Positions 14,108-22,159 of a stretch of DNA of 46,047 nt are shown here, one piece after another. The DNA is from Prochlorococcus sp. AG-388-E21. Lineage in GTDB: Bacteria > Cyanobacteriota > Cyanobacteriia > PCC-6307 > Cyanobiaceae. The stretch is taken from NCBI GenBank assembly GCA_003279855.1, contig QCGO01000010.1, positions 1 to 46,047 of the forward strand, in the 5' to 3' direction. The notes under the pieces were generated by a model. The model had not been told where the DNA came from, made no database searches, and saw only the letters and a program-made list of their open reading frames with translations. Made by a program: the position numbers and the translations under genes. Position 1 is the first letter of the stretch. Each line of letters begins with the position of its first letter.

Positions 14108-14974
14108 ATGACAACAATTTTAGTAAGTGGTTCAAGTGGATTTGTAGGAAAAAATCTTCTGGAATTTTTGTTAAATAAAAATGATTTAACTATTCATACT
14201 ATACAAAGTTCTCAAATATATAAAAATAATGAGTTGAATATTATTCAACACAAGTTTCCTACATCTCTTTCAAACCTAGATAAAATTATTAAAGAAATAC
14301 AACCAGATATTTTTGTTCATTTAGCTTGGAAGGGAATCCCAAATTATAATTTAGAAAATTCAATCTATAGTTTTAATAATACTATTAATATTGCTAATGC
14401 TTGTTTAAAATCAGGTACAGACAAATTAATCGTTACGGGTAGTTGTTGGGAATATTTAAATCCCATTGGTAAAATAGATGAAAATTGGCCTAAAGATAAT
14501 AGTAATTACTTTAAAGCTTCAAAAAACTACTGTAATAATATTTTAGAGTTAATGTGTAATGAATATAATGCTGATCTAGTCTGGCTAAGATTATTTTATG
14601 TTTTTGGAAAGTATCAAAATAATCATTCTTTAATACCATTTTTAATAAATCAAGCAAAAACAGGTAAAGAACCAATCGCAAATAATCCTTATAGTTTATT
14701 GGATTTCATTAATGCTAAAGATGTCTCTAAGGTTATTTATCAAGCAATTAAAATTAAAAATTTTATAGGTAACTATAATTTGGGTTCAGGTAAAACTTGT
14801 CATGTTGGAGATATTGTGAATAAGATTCGAAATTCTTTTGGGTATGAAAATATCTATATTGATAAAGAAAAAGTATTAAATCAAAATTTTTATTCAGACA
14901 TTAGTAAATTAAAATCTCAAATTTCATTCTCACCTTCTAATATCCTAGAGGATCTAAATTATTTAGTAAAATAA
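14108..14974 (+). CDS. NAD(P)-dependent epimerase/reductase (extended SDR)
   Basis: A 288-residue extended SDR. The N-terminal Rossmann motif is GSSGFVGKNLLEFL, FVHLAWKGIPNY lies at the usual cofactor-contact position, and SCWEYLNPIGKI follows. The catalytic YxxxK position reads NYFKASKNYC: spacing from Lys places Phe where Tyr is expected, with Tyr one residue earlier. Co-transcribed with the RmlC-like gene (9-nt gap), so it is a candidate C4-reductase for the same nucleotide sugar. ATG start. Convergent with the next gene over a tandem repeat. Confidence 0.82.
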   Translation: MTTILVSGSSGFVGKNLLEFLLNKNDLTIHTIQSSQIYKNNELNIIQHKFPTSLSNLDKIIKEIQPDIFVHLAWKGIPNYNLENSIYSFNNTINIANACLKSGTDKLIVTGSCWEYLNPIGKIDENWPKDNSNYFKASKNYCNNILELMCNEYNADLVWLRLFYVFGKYQNNHSLIPFLINQAKTGKEPIANNPYSLLDFINAKDVSKVIYQAIKIKNFIGNYNLGSGKTCHVGDIVNKIRNSFGYENIYIDKEKVLNQNFYSDISKLKSQISFSPSNILEDLNYLVK

Positions 14975-15000
14975 GAAACTTTTATTTAATTTTTAATAAT

Positions 15001-15042
15001 TATTTATAGATATTTATTTATAGATATTTATTTATAGATATT
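15001..15042. repeat. 14-bp tandem repeat, three exact copies
   Basis: TATTTATAGATATT repeated at 15001-15014, 15015-15028 and 15029-15042. The last copy lies inside the 3' end of the minus-strand SDR gene and supplies its final codons, so repeat-number change could alter that C-terminus or the shared termination region. Confidence 0.95.
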
Positions 15043-15909
15043 TATGTATTCTTCTAAACTCTGAGCATCCCTTTTTAGGATATTATTAATGTCTGATCTT
15101 ACATTTTTTATATCGAAATCATCTGATTCTTTAATAATATAGTTTTTGATATGTATCGCATCTTTATCGTAAAGATAGTCTATTATGTTTTTTAATTTAT
15201 AGCACTTAGGACCTTGCAGATCAAAAATTGAATGTTCTTTAAACATTAAATTATTTAGTGAATTGCTATATAAAAATTGAATAATATCGTTTATAGAAAT
15301 AAACGATCTACCTGAATCAAGAGATCTTATTGCAATTTCTTTTTTATTTATAAACCTTTCAAGTATATAATCTACAACGCAATTTGATTTATTCTCCTTG
15401 TTACCATAGATAATTCCATACCTGTTAATAAATACATTCATACCTGCTATAGGCATTTTTAGTAGCAACAATTCAGCATCTAATTTTGACCTTGAGTATA
15501 AATCAAGTTCTTTGTGATAAAGACTCTCTGGTAAAATCTTTCTTTTTATATTTATTGGGCCAGGACCATAAACCCATTCAGAAGAGCTATGAATAAAATT
15601 TTTTACTCCTGCTGTGCTACATAAATTGGCTAATTTTCTTACGAAATCAACGTTCAGTTTATATACTTTTTTACTATTTTCGTTACATTGTTTGGAATTT
15701 GAAAAGGCTGCAAGATTAATAATACTTTTTGGACTATATCTCATAATTATTTTCTTTAATTCATCAAATTCTTTTACAAAATCAATTTGATAATCTTCTC
15801 CCTCCAAATAATCTATTCCTAATACATTAGCGTTATTTAATTTGAAAAATTTGTAGAGTGATTTTCCTACGAAGCCTCCAGATCCAAGAATTATTGTTAG
15901 ATTTTTCAT
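15028..15909 (-). CDS. NAD(P)-dependent sugar reductase/epimerase (extended SDR)
   Basis: A 293-residue extended SDR with N-terminal GSGGFVGKSLYKFF, IINLAAFSNSKQC, HSSSEWVYGPGP (active-site Ser region) and a normal catalytic motif YSRSK. Such enzymes reduce or epimerise C4 of activated sugars (RmlD/Fcl/GalE-like). ATG start at 15909 in an ATGA overlap with the stop of the sugar kinase upstream, so the two are translationally coupled and probably serve one pathway. The C-terminus is encoded within the 14-bp tandem repeat. Confidence 0.83.
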   Translation of the reverse strand: MKNLTIILGSGGFVGKSLYKFFKLNNANVLGIDYLEGEDYQIDFVKEFDELKKIIMRYSPKSIINLAAFSNSKQCNENSKKVYKLNVDFVRKLANLCSTAGVKNFIHSSSEWVYGPGPINIKRKILPESLYHKELDLYSRSKLDAELLLLKMPIAGMNVFINRYGIIYGNKENKSNCVVDYILERFINKKEIAIRSLDSGRSFISINDIIQFLYSNSLNNLMFKEHSIFDLQGPKCYKLKNIIDYLYDKDAIHIKNYIIKESDDFDIKNVRSDINNILKRDAQSLEEYINIYK

Positions 15910-16895
15910 ATTAATTGTGTTACTCTTGTCCCAATTAAATCAATATTTACAGGTAAGTTCATTAAAGGAATTTTTTTTGTGTGTGAATCAGCCTTACTCT
16001 TATTTTCAAAAGTTCCAAAAATAAATCCCCCTCCACCAGCTCCAAGCAATTTAGTCGCAATAGCTCCATTATTTTTGATTAACTCTTCAATATCTAAAAT
16101 ATTATCAGGTAATATTTTATTATTTAGTTTATATTTTAAATTACTATTGGCTTTTAATAGTTCAATCAATTCTTTTTGCAAATTAGTATTTTTATCACAA
16201 ATAACATCATAACCTTTTTTAGCTAGATCCCTCATTTTTGAATAATTACTTATATTTGTATCTATTTCCTCAGACTGTTTACTTAAAATGCTGTTTGCTG
16301 ATCTTTGAATATTAGTATAAAAAATTCTGGAAGAAGAAAAAAATTCATTTGATATCCTTTCTGTATTAAGGATTGGAGATATTATATTTTTCTCACCAAA
16401 TTCAAATAAATTTAGTCCTCCAGTAGCTGCTGCGTACATATCTTGTCGACCTATTTCATTCCCTGGTATAGATTTTTCAATTGCATAAGAAATCTCTGGA
16501 ATACTTCTATTTGAAATGCCTAGCTGATACATTTGATTTAGAGCATTAACCAATCCTACGGTAAAACTACTTGAGCTACCTAATCCTGTAGAAGCTGGAA
16601 TATCAGAAATTGTATGTATAACTAATGGTTCATCTATGCCAAAAAAAGATAAAGTATGCCTAATGATATTGTTTTTTATGCTTTTTATATCATCACATCT
16701 TTCTGTTTGAGAATATTGAAGTCTATATTTATCTAAAAATAGACCAGAGTGTTTTTTTACAGTTACAAAAACATACTGCTTTATTGCTAAACTAAGGACT
16801 GCTCCACCAATTCGTTTAGAAATCTTTTCTAAGTCAGTACCTCCTCCAAAGAGTCCTATCCTTAGAGGTGTTTGTGTACTAACGAGTTGATACAT
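15906..16895 (-). CDS. hddA: GHMP sugar kinase, D-glycero-D-manno-heptose 7-phosphate kinase-like
   Basis: A 329-residue GHMP kinase. STQTPLRIGLFGGGTDLEKI is the N-terminal signature of the HddA/fucokinase-like branch; SDIPASTGLGSSSSFTVGLV is the ATP-binding GHMP loop; KLLGAGGGGFIFG is the C-terminal motif 3. HddA phosphorylates C1 of heptose 7-phosphate, the step that commits to the GDP-linked heptose. Neighbouring GmhB/HddC and GmhA genes support this over a fucokinase role. ATG start at 16895, only 20 nt from the divergent start of the next gene, so control regions must overlap. Confidence 0.87.
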   Translation of the reverse strand: MYQLVSTQTPLRIGLFGGGTDLEKISKRIGGAVLSLAIKQYVFVTVKKHSGLFLDKYRLQYSQTERCDDIKSIKNNIIRHTLSFFGIDEPLVIHTISDIPASTGLGSSSSFTVGLVNALNQMYQLGISNRSIPEISYAIEKSIPGNEIGRQDMYAAATGGLNLFEFGEKNIISPILNTERISNEFFSSSRIFYTNIQRSANSILSKQSEEIDTNISNYSKMRDLAKKGYDVICDKNTNLQKELIELLKANSNLKYKLNNKILPDNILDIEELIKNNGAIATKLLGAGGGGFIFGTFENKSKADSHTKKIPLMNLPVNIDLIGTRVTQLI

Positions 16896-16915
16896 GAAAC
16901 TTATTCTTTAGTATT

Positions 16916-18136
16916 TTGTTTGATACATGTTTAATTTTAGCAGGGGGACGTGGTACTCGATTAGCTCCCTATACTGATATAACCCATAAATCTTTAATTG
17001 ATATTAATGGTTCCAAATTTATAAAGTATATAATTGAACATCTTAATTATTATGGGATTTCCAATATAGTTATTTTGACTGGTTATTTGTCAGATCAGTT
17101 TATAGAAATAGAAAATGAATATAAAAATAAAAGAGGAATAAGTGTAAGAACTTTCCGTACAGATAAGGAATTAAATACTTGCCAAAGAGTTTACTTGGCA
17201 AAGCATTTTCTAGAAGGGGATGTATTAATTTGCTACGGAGATGTTTTTACAGAGGTAAATTTGACAGAATACTATAATTTTTATAAATCATTTGAGAATT
17301 GTTTCTGTTACATCAAATCATTAAGTAGGCATAATAAAATCACTCAAAAAGAATTAGAAAATAATAAATTAAATCCAAAAAAGATTTATAAAGATATTGG
17401 TTTTTTTGCAATTAATTCTGATCTTTTGAAAATTTCAATTCCAAAGGGAAAAGATTCAAAATTTGAAGATTGGATAAGGAACTCTAAATTAGATAGATAT
17501 ATTTACAAAGATAATTGGTTTTATAATTCTCTGACAGATGAAAATTCAATGAATTCATTAAAAAAGCTTCTTTCAGAAAAAGTAACTTTAATTTTAGATA
17601 GGGATGGGGTTATAAATAAAATTCCTGAAAAATCCAAATATATTAATGATATAAGTGAAATAGATTTGAATTTTGAAATTATAGAGAAAATTAAATCTCA
17701 AATTAAGTTTATTGAGAAAATAGTTATTTTTACAAATCAACCATGGATCTCTTCGGAAGCAAATAATGTTATTAAACATGAAAAAATAAAAGATTTTTTT
17801 ATTAAGCTTTTTTTAGATGAAAATATTAAAGTGTATTATGTATTTTGCCCGCATTCCTTTGAAGAAAGGTGTGATTGTAGAAAACCTAAAATAGGAAATA
17901 TTATAAAGTTATCTCAATATGATCCCTTTCTTAGAAGAAAGATTATTTTTTTAGGAGACTCATATGTTGACAAGCAAGCATCTGAGCTTATTGGTGGTGT
18001 AGCCTTCTTTGGTATAAAATTAAATAAGTTTAGTAATGAAATAATTAATTTTGAAAAGGCTTTCCAATCCAGAGTCTGTCCTGATCACAGGTATTACAGG
18101 CTTTGTGGGCTCTCACATGGCAGATTTGATTTATGA
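16916..18136 (+). CDS. Fused heptose-1-phosphate nucleotidyltransferase and heptose bisphosphate phosphatase (HddC-GmhB)
   Basis: A 406-residue two-domain protein. Residues 1 to about 215 form a sugar-phosphate nucleotidyltransferase: LILAGGRGTRLAPYTDITHK, with GDVF as the metal-binding region. Residues about 222-380 form a HAD phosphatase: ILDRDGVIN, IFTNQPW, the zinc motif CPHSFEERCDCRKPK and FLGDSYVDKQAS, all as in GmhB. One chain would thus remove the C7 phosphate and attach the nucleotide (GDP by analogy with HddC). TTG start. The last 28 residues are encoded in the overlap with the following gene and look non-native, so the stop may have been lost recently. Confidence 0.85.
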   Translation: MFDTCLILAGGRGTRLAPYTDITHKSLIDINGSKFIKYIIEHLNYYGISNIVILTGYLSDQFIEIENEYKNKRGISVRTFRTDKELNTCQRVYLAKHFLEGDVLICYGDVFTEVNLTEYYNFYKSFENCFCYIKSLSRHNKITQKELENNKLNPKKIYKDIGFFAINSDLLKISIPKGKDSKFEDWIRNSKLDRYIYKDNWFYNSLTDENSMNSLKKLLSEKVTLILDRDGVINKIPEKSKYINDISEIDLNFEIIEKIKSQIKFIEKIVIFTNQPWISSEANNVIKHEKIKDFFIKLFLDENIKVYYVFCPHSFEERCDCRKPKIGNIIKLSQYDPFLRRKIIFLGDSYVDKQASELIGGVAFFGIKLNKFSNEIINFEKAFQSRVCPDHRYYRLCGLSHGRFDL

Positions 18137-19088
18137 GATTTATCCAAATGCAAAAATATATGGATTAAAAAGATGGCATTTAAGTAATTTAGAAAATATT
18201 AAACATTTACTAAAGCATTTAACTTTAGTTGATTGTGACTTGACAGATCCAGTCTCTACTAATGATTTGATTAGTTTAACTAAACCTGATGTTGTTTTTC
18301 ACTTTGCGGCTGAATCTTTTGTTTCTCCCTCTTGGAAAAATCCACATAGATATATGCAAGTAAATTATAACGGAACAGTAAATTTACTTGAAGCAATAAG
18401 AAAATATTCTCCCGAATCCGTAATACATATTCCTGGAAGTGGAGAAGAATATGGAGATATTAAAAAAGAAGAATTGCCAATAACTACTAAAACACTTATT
18501 AACCCGGTGAACCCTTACGCTGTATCAAAGGTGGCACAGGATTTAATCTCTAAAGTTTATTTTGATAGTTATTCAACAAAAGTTATTAGAACTAGGGGAT
18601 TTAATCATGAAGGTCCTAGAAGACTTTATCATTTTGGTTTGCCGTGGTATGCATATCAAATTTGCAGGATTAAAAAAGATCTTCAGGAGCCTGTTATGAA
18701 GACTGGTCATAGATTCGATAAGAGAAATTTTACTCATGTTAAAGATATGTGTATGGCTTATTTACGATCTGTTCAATATTGTGAATTTGGGGAACTTTAT
18801 CTAGTTGGTAATAGTGATGAAAAATACGAAACAACCTTTGATGAGGCTTTAAATAGAATGCTAGAAATTTTTGAACTTAAAAATGTTGATGTAATTGCAG
18901 TCCCTGAATATACAAGACCTACCCAAGTTCCTTTCTTAATTTCTGACTGCTCAAAATTTACCGATGTATCAAATTGGAACCCTTCTTTATCTTTAGAGGA
19001 TATCTATATGGATACATTAAACTATTGGAATAATGATAAAAGACTGGATTACGATATCAATCTAAAAGGTGGGGTTCATCCTATTTAA
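18051..19088 (+). CDS. GDP-mannose 4,6-dehydratase-like enzyme (candidate GDP-heptose 4,6-dehydratase)
   Basis: A 345-residue extended SDR of the GMD type: VLITGITGFVGSHMADLIYE, FHFAAESFVSPSW, IPGSGEEYGDI (active-site Ser/Glu region), PVNPYAVSKVAQD (YxxxK) and RTRGFNHEGPRRLYHFG. GMD makes a 4-keto-6-deoxy sugar from a GDP sugar; beside GmhA, HddA and HddC/GmhB genes it most resembles DmhA/WcbK, which acts on GDP-D-glycero-D-manno-heptose. It starts at TTG 18051; no other start precedes the Rossmann loop. It overlaps the upstream gene by 86 nt in another frame, unusually long. Confidence 0.86.
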   Translation: MKRLSNPESVLITGITGFVGSHMADLIYEIYPNAKIYGLKRWHLSNLENIKHLLKHLTLVDCDLTDPVSTNDLISLTKPDVVFHFAAESFVSPSWKNPHRYMQVNYNGTVNLLEAIRKYSPESVIHIPGSGEEYGDIKKEELPITTKTLINPVNPYAVSKVAQDLISKVYFDSYSTKVIRTRGFNHEGPRRLYHFGLPWYAYQICRIKKDLQEPVMKTGHRFDKRNFTHVKDMCMAYLRSVQYCEFGELYLVGNSDEKYETTFDEALNRMLEIFELKNVDVIAVPEYTRPTQVPFLISDCSKFTDVSNWNPSLSLEDIYMDTLNYWNNDKRLDYDINLKGGVHPI

Positions 19089-19101
19089 TAGAAATTGTTA
19101 G

Positions 19102-19725
19102 CTATAACTCTTTTACAAATCTGACTAAATATGAACCTATTAAACCTGCAATCATCATATGGATATCCTCAACAGGACCATATTCGCCCTTTTTAGTGGC
19201 AATATGTATGTTATTGGCAGCTAATTTCTTTGACAAGCCTCCATCAAAGCCTGTAATTGCTAAAGTTTCCATCCCAAGATCTTTTGCGAAATTTAAGGCT
19301 TTAATGATGTTTTCCGAATCCCCGGAAGCAGTTATGGCTACTAAAATATCATTAGGGGATGCAAGAACTTCTAATTGCTTTGAAAAAATATTTTCATATC
19401 CATAATCATTTGCAATGGCAGTTATTATTGCCTGATTATCCGTAAGACTAATTGCTCTGATTGGCTTAACAAGACTTTTGCTCCCAATAGAAATATCATT
19501 GGCAAAATGACTCGCAGTTGCAGCACTTCCTCCATTGCCAATAAAGAATATTTTCTTATCTTTTGATCTGGCATCAATGATAATTTCAAAAAATAAATTT
19601 AATTTTCCAGTATCTATATTGCTAATTAAATTTTGTAAATAATTCAAATATCCTTTTGAAAAATTAGTGAAGCATCCATCATAAAGTTGATCTAATTTAT
19701 TGCTTTTATTTTCTTGACTCATCAT
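19102..19725 (-). CDS. gmhA: Sedoheptulose 7-phosphate isomerase (phosphoheptose isomerase)
   Basis: A 207-residue SIS-domain enzyme converting sedoheptulose 7-phosphate to D-glycero-D-manno-heptose 7-phosphate, the first step of heptose synthesis. Diagnostic parts: FFIGNGGSAATASHFANDIS, SLTDNQAIITAIANDYGYEN, ITASGDSENIIKALNFAK and VEDIHMMIAGLI (zinc-binding His). Start ATG at 19725 (an alternative ATG is one codon later). Convergent with the dehydratase gene, 13 nt between stops. It supplies the substrate for the kinase in this island. Confidence 0.93.
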   Translation of the reverse strand: MMSQENKSNKLDQLYDGCFTNFSKGYLNYLQNLISNIDTGKLNLFFEIIIDARSKDKKIFFIGNGGSAATASHFANDISIGSKSLVKPIRAISLTDNQAIITAIANDYGYENIFSKQLEVLASPNDILVAITASGDSENIIKALNFAKDLGMETLAITGFDGGLSKKLAANNIHIATKKGEYGPVEDIHMMIAGLIGSYLVRFVKEL

Positions 19726-19845
19726 AATTTAATAGTTCAATAGAAACTTATTAAAAACTAATTCTACATTAAATTAAATATAGGTTTAATCCTTTTATTT
19801 TGCATATAAGATTATTGTAATAATGATTTTTCTCTTTTATTATTC

Positions 19846-20598
19846 ATGAGTAAGGATATCTGCGCAATAATAGGCATAAATAGTAATCTTGGCTTGGAGT
19901 TTGCAAGCAAAATATCATCAAAATATAAAATTTTTGCTGTTGGAAGGAAATCTTTTGATGAATACGCTGAGTTTAAAGATCTTATTAAAGAAAAGAAGTT
20001 TAACTACAAGTTTTATCAATGTGATTTAAGTAATATAGAAGAAGTTGATGTTTTAAAGAATAAGTTTGTTGAGTCTAAAATTAAATCTCTTATTTGCATC
20101 GGTGGAAGTTATCCAGAATTAAATTCTTCTTCTTCTTATTTAATAACAGATGAGATTAATGCAAATTTAATTCAAACACATTCACTTTCTTACTCATTTA
20201 TCGTAGATAAACTTTTCGAATCTTTAGAGAATCTATCAGTTGTATATATATCATCATCTAGTATTTTTTGGAAAGGGAATAGAAATCTTCTTTATTCAGC
20301 AGCTAAGAATCATGCAGAACATTTACTTTTATCAATTACTAAAAAACACCTTGAATCCAAAAATAGATTAAATATAGTTAGGCTTTCAATAATGGAGAGA
20401 CCTTTTTCTAATGATTATTCAAACTATTCAGAGGAAGATTTCAATAAAAGAGTTTCCCTTATGCCTAACGGAAAACCTATTACATTTAAGGAAGCTTCTG
20501 ATCTTATTTCGTTCTTGATATCTCATGAATCAAAGGCAGTTAATGGTAATGTTATTTCTTTAGATAGGGGCGAATCAATAAATAGATTATCTATATAA
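19846..20598 (+). CDS. Short-chain dehydrogenase/reductase (classical SDR)
   Basis: A 250-residue classical SDR. The cofactor loop is IGINSNLGLEFASKI (degenerate G-x3-G-x-G), followed by CIGGSYPELN, active-site SSSSIFW and catalytic Y-S-A-A-K in LLYSAAKNHAEHL, with a closing VISLDRGESINRL like other SDR family members. Substrate unknown; probably a sugar or acyl intermediate of the surface polysaccharide. ATG start, standing alone on the plus strand between two minus-strand groups. Downstream are about 150 bases of A/T-rich DNA with no clear gene. Confidence 0.78.
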   Translation: MSKDICAIIGINSNLGLEFASKISSKYKIFAVGRKSFDEYAEFKDLIKEKKFNYKFYQCDLSNIEEVDVLKNKFVESKIKSLICIGGSYPELNSSSSYLITDEINANLIQTHSLSYSFIVDKLFESLENLSVVYISSSSIFWKGNRNLLYSAAKNHAEHLLLSITKKHLESKNRLNIVRLSIMERPFSNDYSNYSEEDFNKRVSLMPNGKPITFKEASDLISFLISHESKAVNGNVISLDRGESINRLSI

Positions 20599-20753
20599 AT
20601 AAATAAATTATGTTTAAAGATTCTTTATAAGCGCAAATTATTGACTAGATTTCTCAAAAAAAAATCCTCCCTCCTTTGATTTATTAATCAAGTTATAGAA
20701 AATGATTTATAAATTTTTTTTCTTAAAGAATAAAAAACACTTATTAAAATAGT

Positions 20754-21557
20754 TTATTGTCTAAGGTACTTTTTGTTTTCCTTGGAAACTTTTTCACAAA
20801 ATTCTTCGCTAATTTTGAGGCCTTGAGTACTCCACTCGGGTATGTTAATCATGCTATAACAGAAAAATAAGATTCTTCTTGTATTACCTGATATATTTTT
20901 TAAAGAACCATGGGTTAAAGCCTCTGTAAATAAAATAGCGTCACCAATTTCAATAGGAATATGTTCCAATAAATTATGTTCTTCCAAACTCCTTTTGGGG
21001 TAAGGTATTGGAAAGTTTGATTTATGTGAACCTCTTATTGCAGCCAAGCCTCCGTCATTTTTATCATTATTAGTTATTGGAATAACTAATTTTGTCAGAC
21101 TTGAAAGGATAGCATTGCCTCTACTATGGAAAAAAGCTTTATTATGTATTGGGTATGCTCCCATATGTGGGTATGTAGAACCTGCATTGCTCATTATTGC
21201 ATTTGAATGATTTAATTTAAATTCCCAATTCATTAATACATTAAGTAATTCTATTACTTTTGGCCTAAATGCTAATTCTCTTAATAGTGGAGATCCATCC
21301 GCAATATTTGATATGAAAGCAGTTCCATCATCTCTCATTTGACCTAAGCAAATATCTGTTTCTTCTAGTGAGTAGTCATTTTTTTTTATCTGATCAAAAG
21401 TATTTTTAATATCTTCTAATTCTTCTTTTTCCATAAGGCCTTTTATTCTACAGAATCCAAAAGTATCCATCTCATATTTGGCAACTTCTAAATCATTTGT
21501 ATATTTTCTTTCCCAATAATGATTATATTCATCTGGAATTTTGCCGTTGGAAATCAT
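20754..21557 (-). CDS. Phytanoyl-CoA dioxygenase (PhyH) family oxygenase
   Basis: A 267-residue Fe(II)/2-oxoglutarate oxygenase of the PhyH superfamily. The second half carries AIRGSHKSNFPIPYPKRS and EIGDAILFTEALTHGSLKN, with the distal iron His in LTHGS and the 2OG Arg in NTRRILFF. The first iron-binding element (normally H-x-D/E) is not textbook: the region reads YPHMGAYPIHNKAFFHSRGN. PhyH enzymes in glycan islands may hydroxylate sugars or lipids. ATG start; 7 nt downstream of the cupin gene on the same strand, hence likely one operon. Confidence 0.8.
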   Translation of the reverse strand: MISNGKIPDEYNHYWERKYTNDLEVAKYEMDTFGFCRIKGLMEKEELEDIKNTFDQIKKNDYSLEETDICLGQMRDDGTAFISNIADGSPLLRELAFRPKVIELLNVLMNWEFKLNHSNAIMSNAGSTYPHMGAYPIHNKAFFHSRGNAILSSLTKLVIPITNNDKNDGGLAAIRGSHKSNFPIPYPKRSLEEHNLLEHIPIEIGDAILFTEALTHGSLKNISGNTRRILFFCYSMINIPEWSTQGLKISEEFCEKVSKENKKYLRQ

Positions 21558-21564
21558 TATTGAT

Positions 21565-22080
21565 TTATTGAATAATTTCTTTTATTCCTAAATTATATCT
21601 TTTATATCCAACATCTTTTTCTGATTCCCAAAGATCTTTTCTTTGTAAATTATAAGTTTTGCATATTTCATCTAAAACTTGGCTCCATTCATAATGGATA
21701 GATTTATTACCATCATGATCATTATCACTAACAATTTGAATCAACGTATCCTCTTCGCACATGATACAACCATGTATTCTACCTCTAGGAATTATTATAA
21801 AATCGTTTGTATTTGCTTCTAATTTTTTACTAAATAACTTGAAAATACCATCTTTAATTTTTTCTAAAGTAACCCATATAACACTTCCTTTAACACAAGT
21901 TATAATCTTACTCTCGATGTTTGGTTCTGGAGAATAATGTAAACCTCTTACTGTCCATGCTTTAGTCGTTTCGCTTATTATAATTTGTCTGACTTTGAAA
22001 CTTTCTGGTATATCATATAATTTTTTTAATCCACCTCTAGAATCTTTGTGAATAAATTTTTTGACTTGTTGATCTTTCAC
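21565..22080 (-). CDS. RmlC-like cupin, second NDP-sugar epimerase/isomerase homologue
   Basis: A 171-residue cupin of the dTDP-4-dehydrorhamnose 3,5-epimerase fold: DSRGGLKKLYD, WTVRGLHYSPEPNIESKIIT with the catalytic-His position, IIIPRGRIHGCIM. It is clearly divergent from the other RmlC homologue at 13550. GTG start. It could be a C3- or C5-epimerase, or a ketoisomerase of the FdtA/WxcM kind. It leads the PhyH gene by 7 nt, and the E1 subunit genes lie 80 nt upstream on the same strand, suggesting a sub-operon 23904 to 20754. Confidence 0.75.
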   Translation of the reverse strand: MKDQQVKKFIHKDSRGGLKKLYDIPESFKVRQIIISETTKAWTVRGLHYSPEPNIESKIITCVKGSVIWVTLEKIKDGIFKLFSKKLEANTNDFIIIPRGRIHGCIMCEEDTLIQIVSDNDHDGNKSIHYEWSQVLDEICKTYNLQRKDLWESEKDVGYKRYNLGIKEIIQ

Positions 22081-22159
22081 TATTATTTACATAATTAATA
22101 AACTATAGACTATCATAAATTTAGTTTAGGGGATAAGCATTTATTAACACATATAATTT

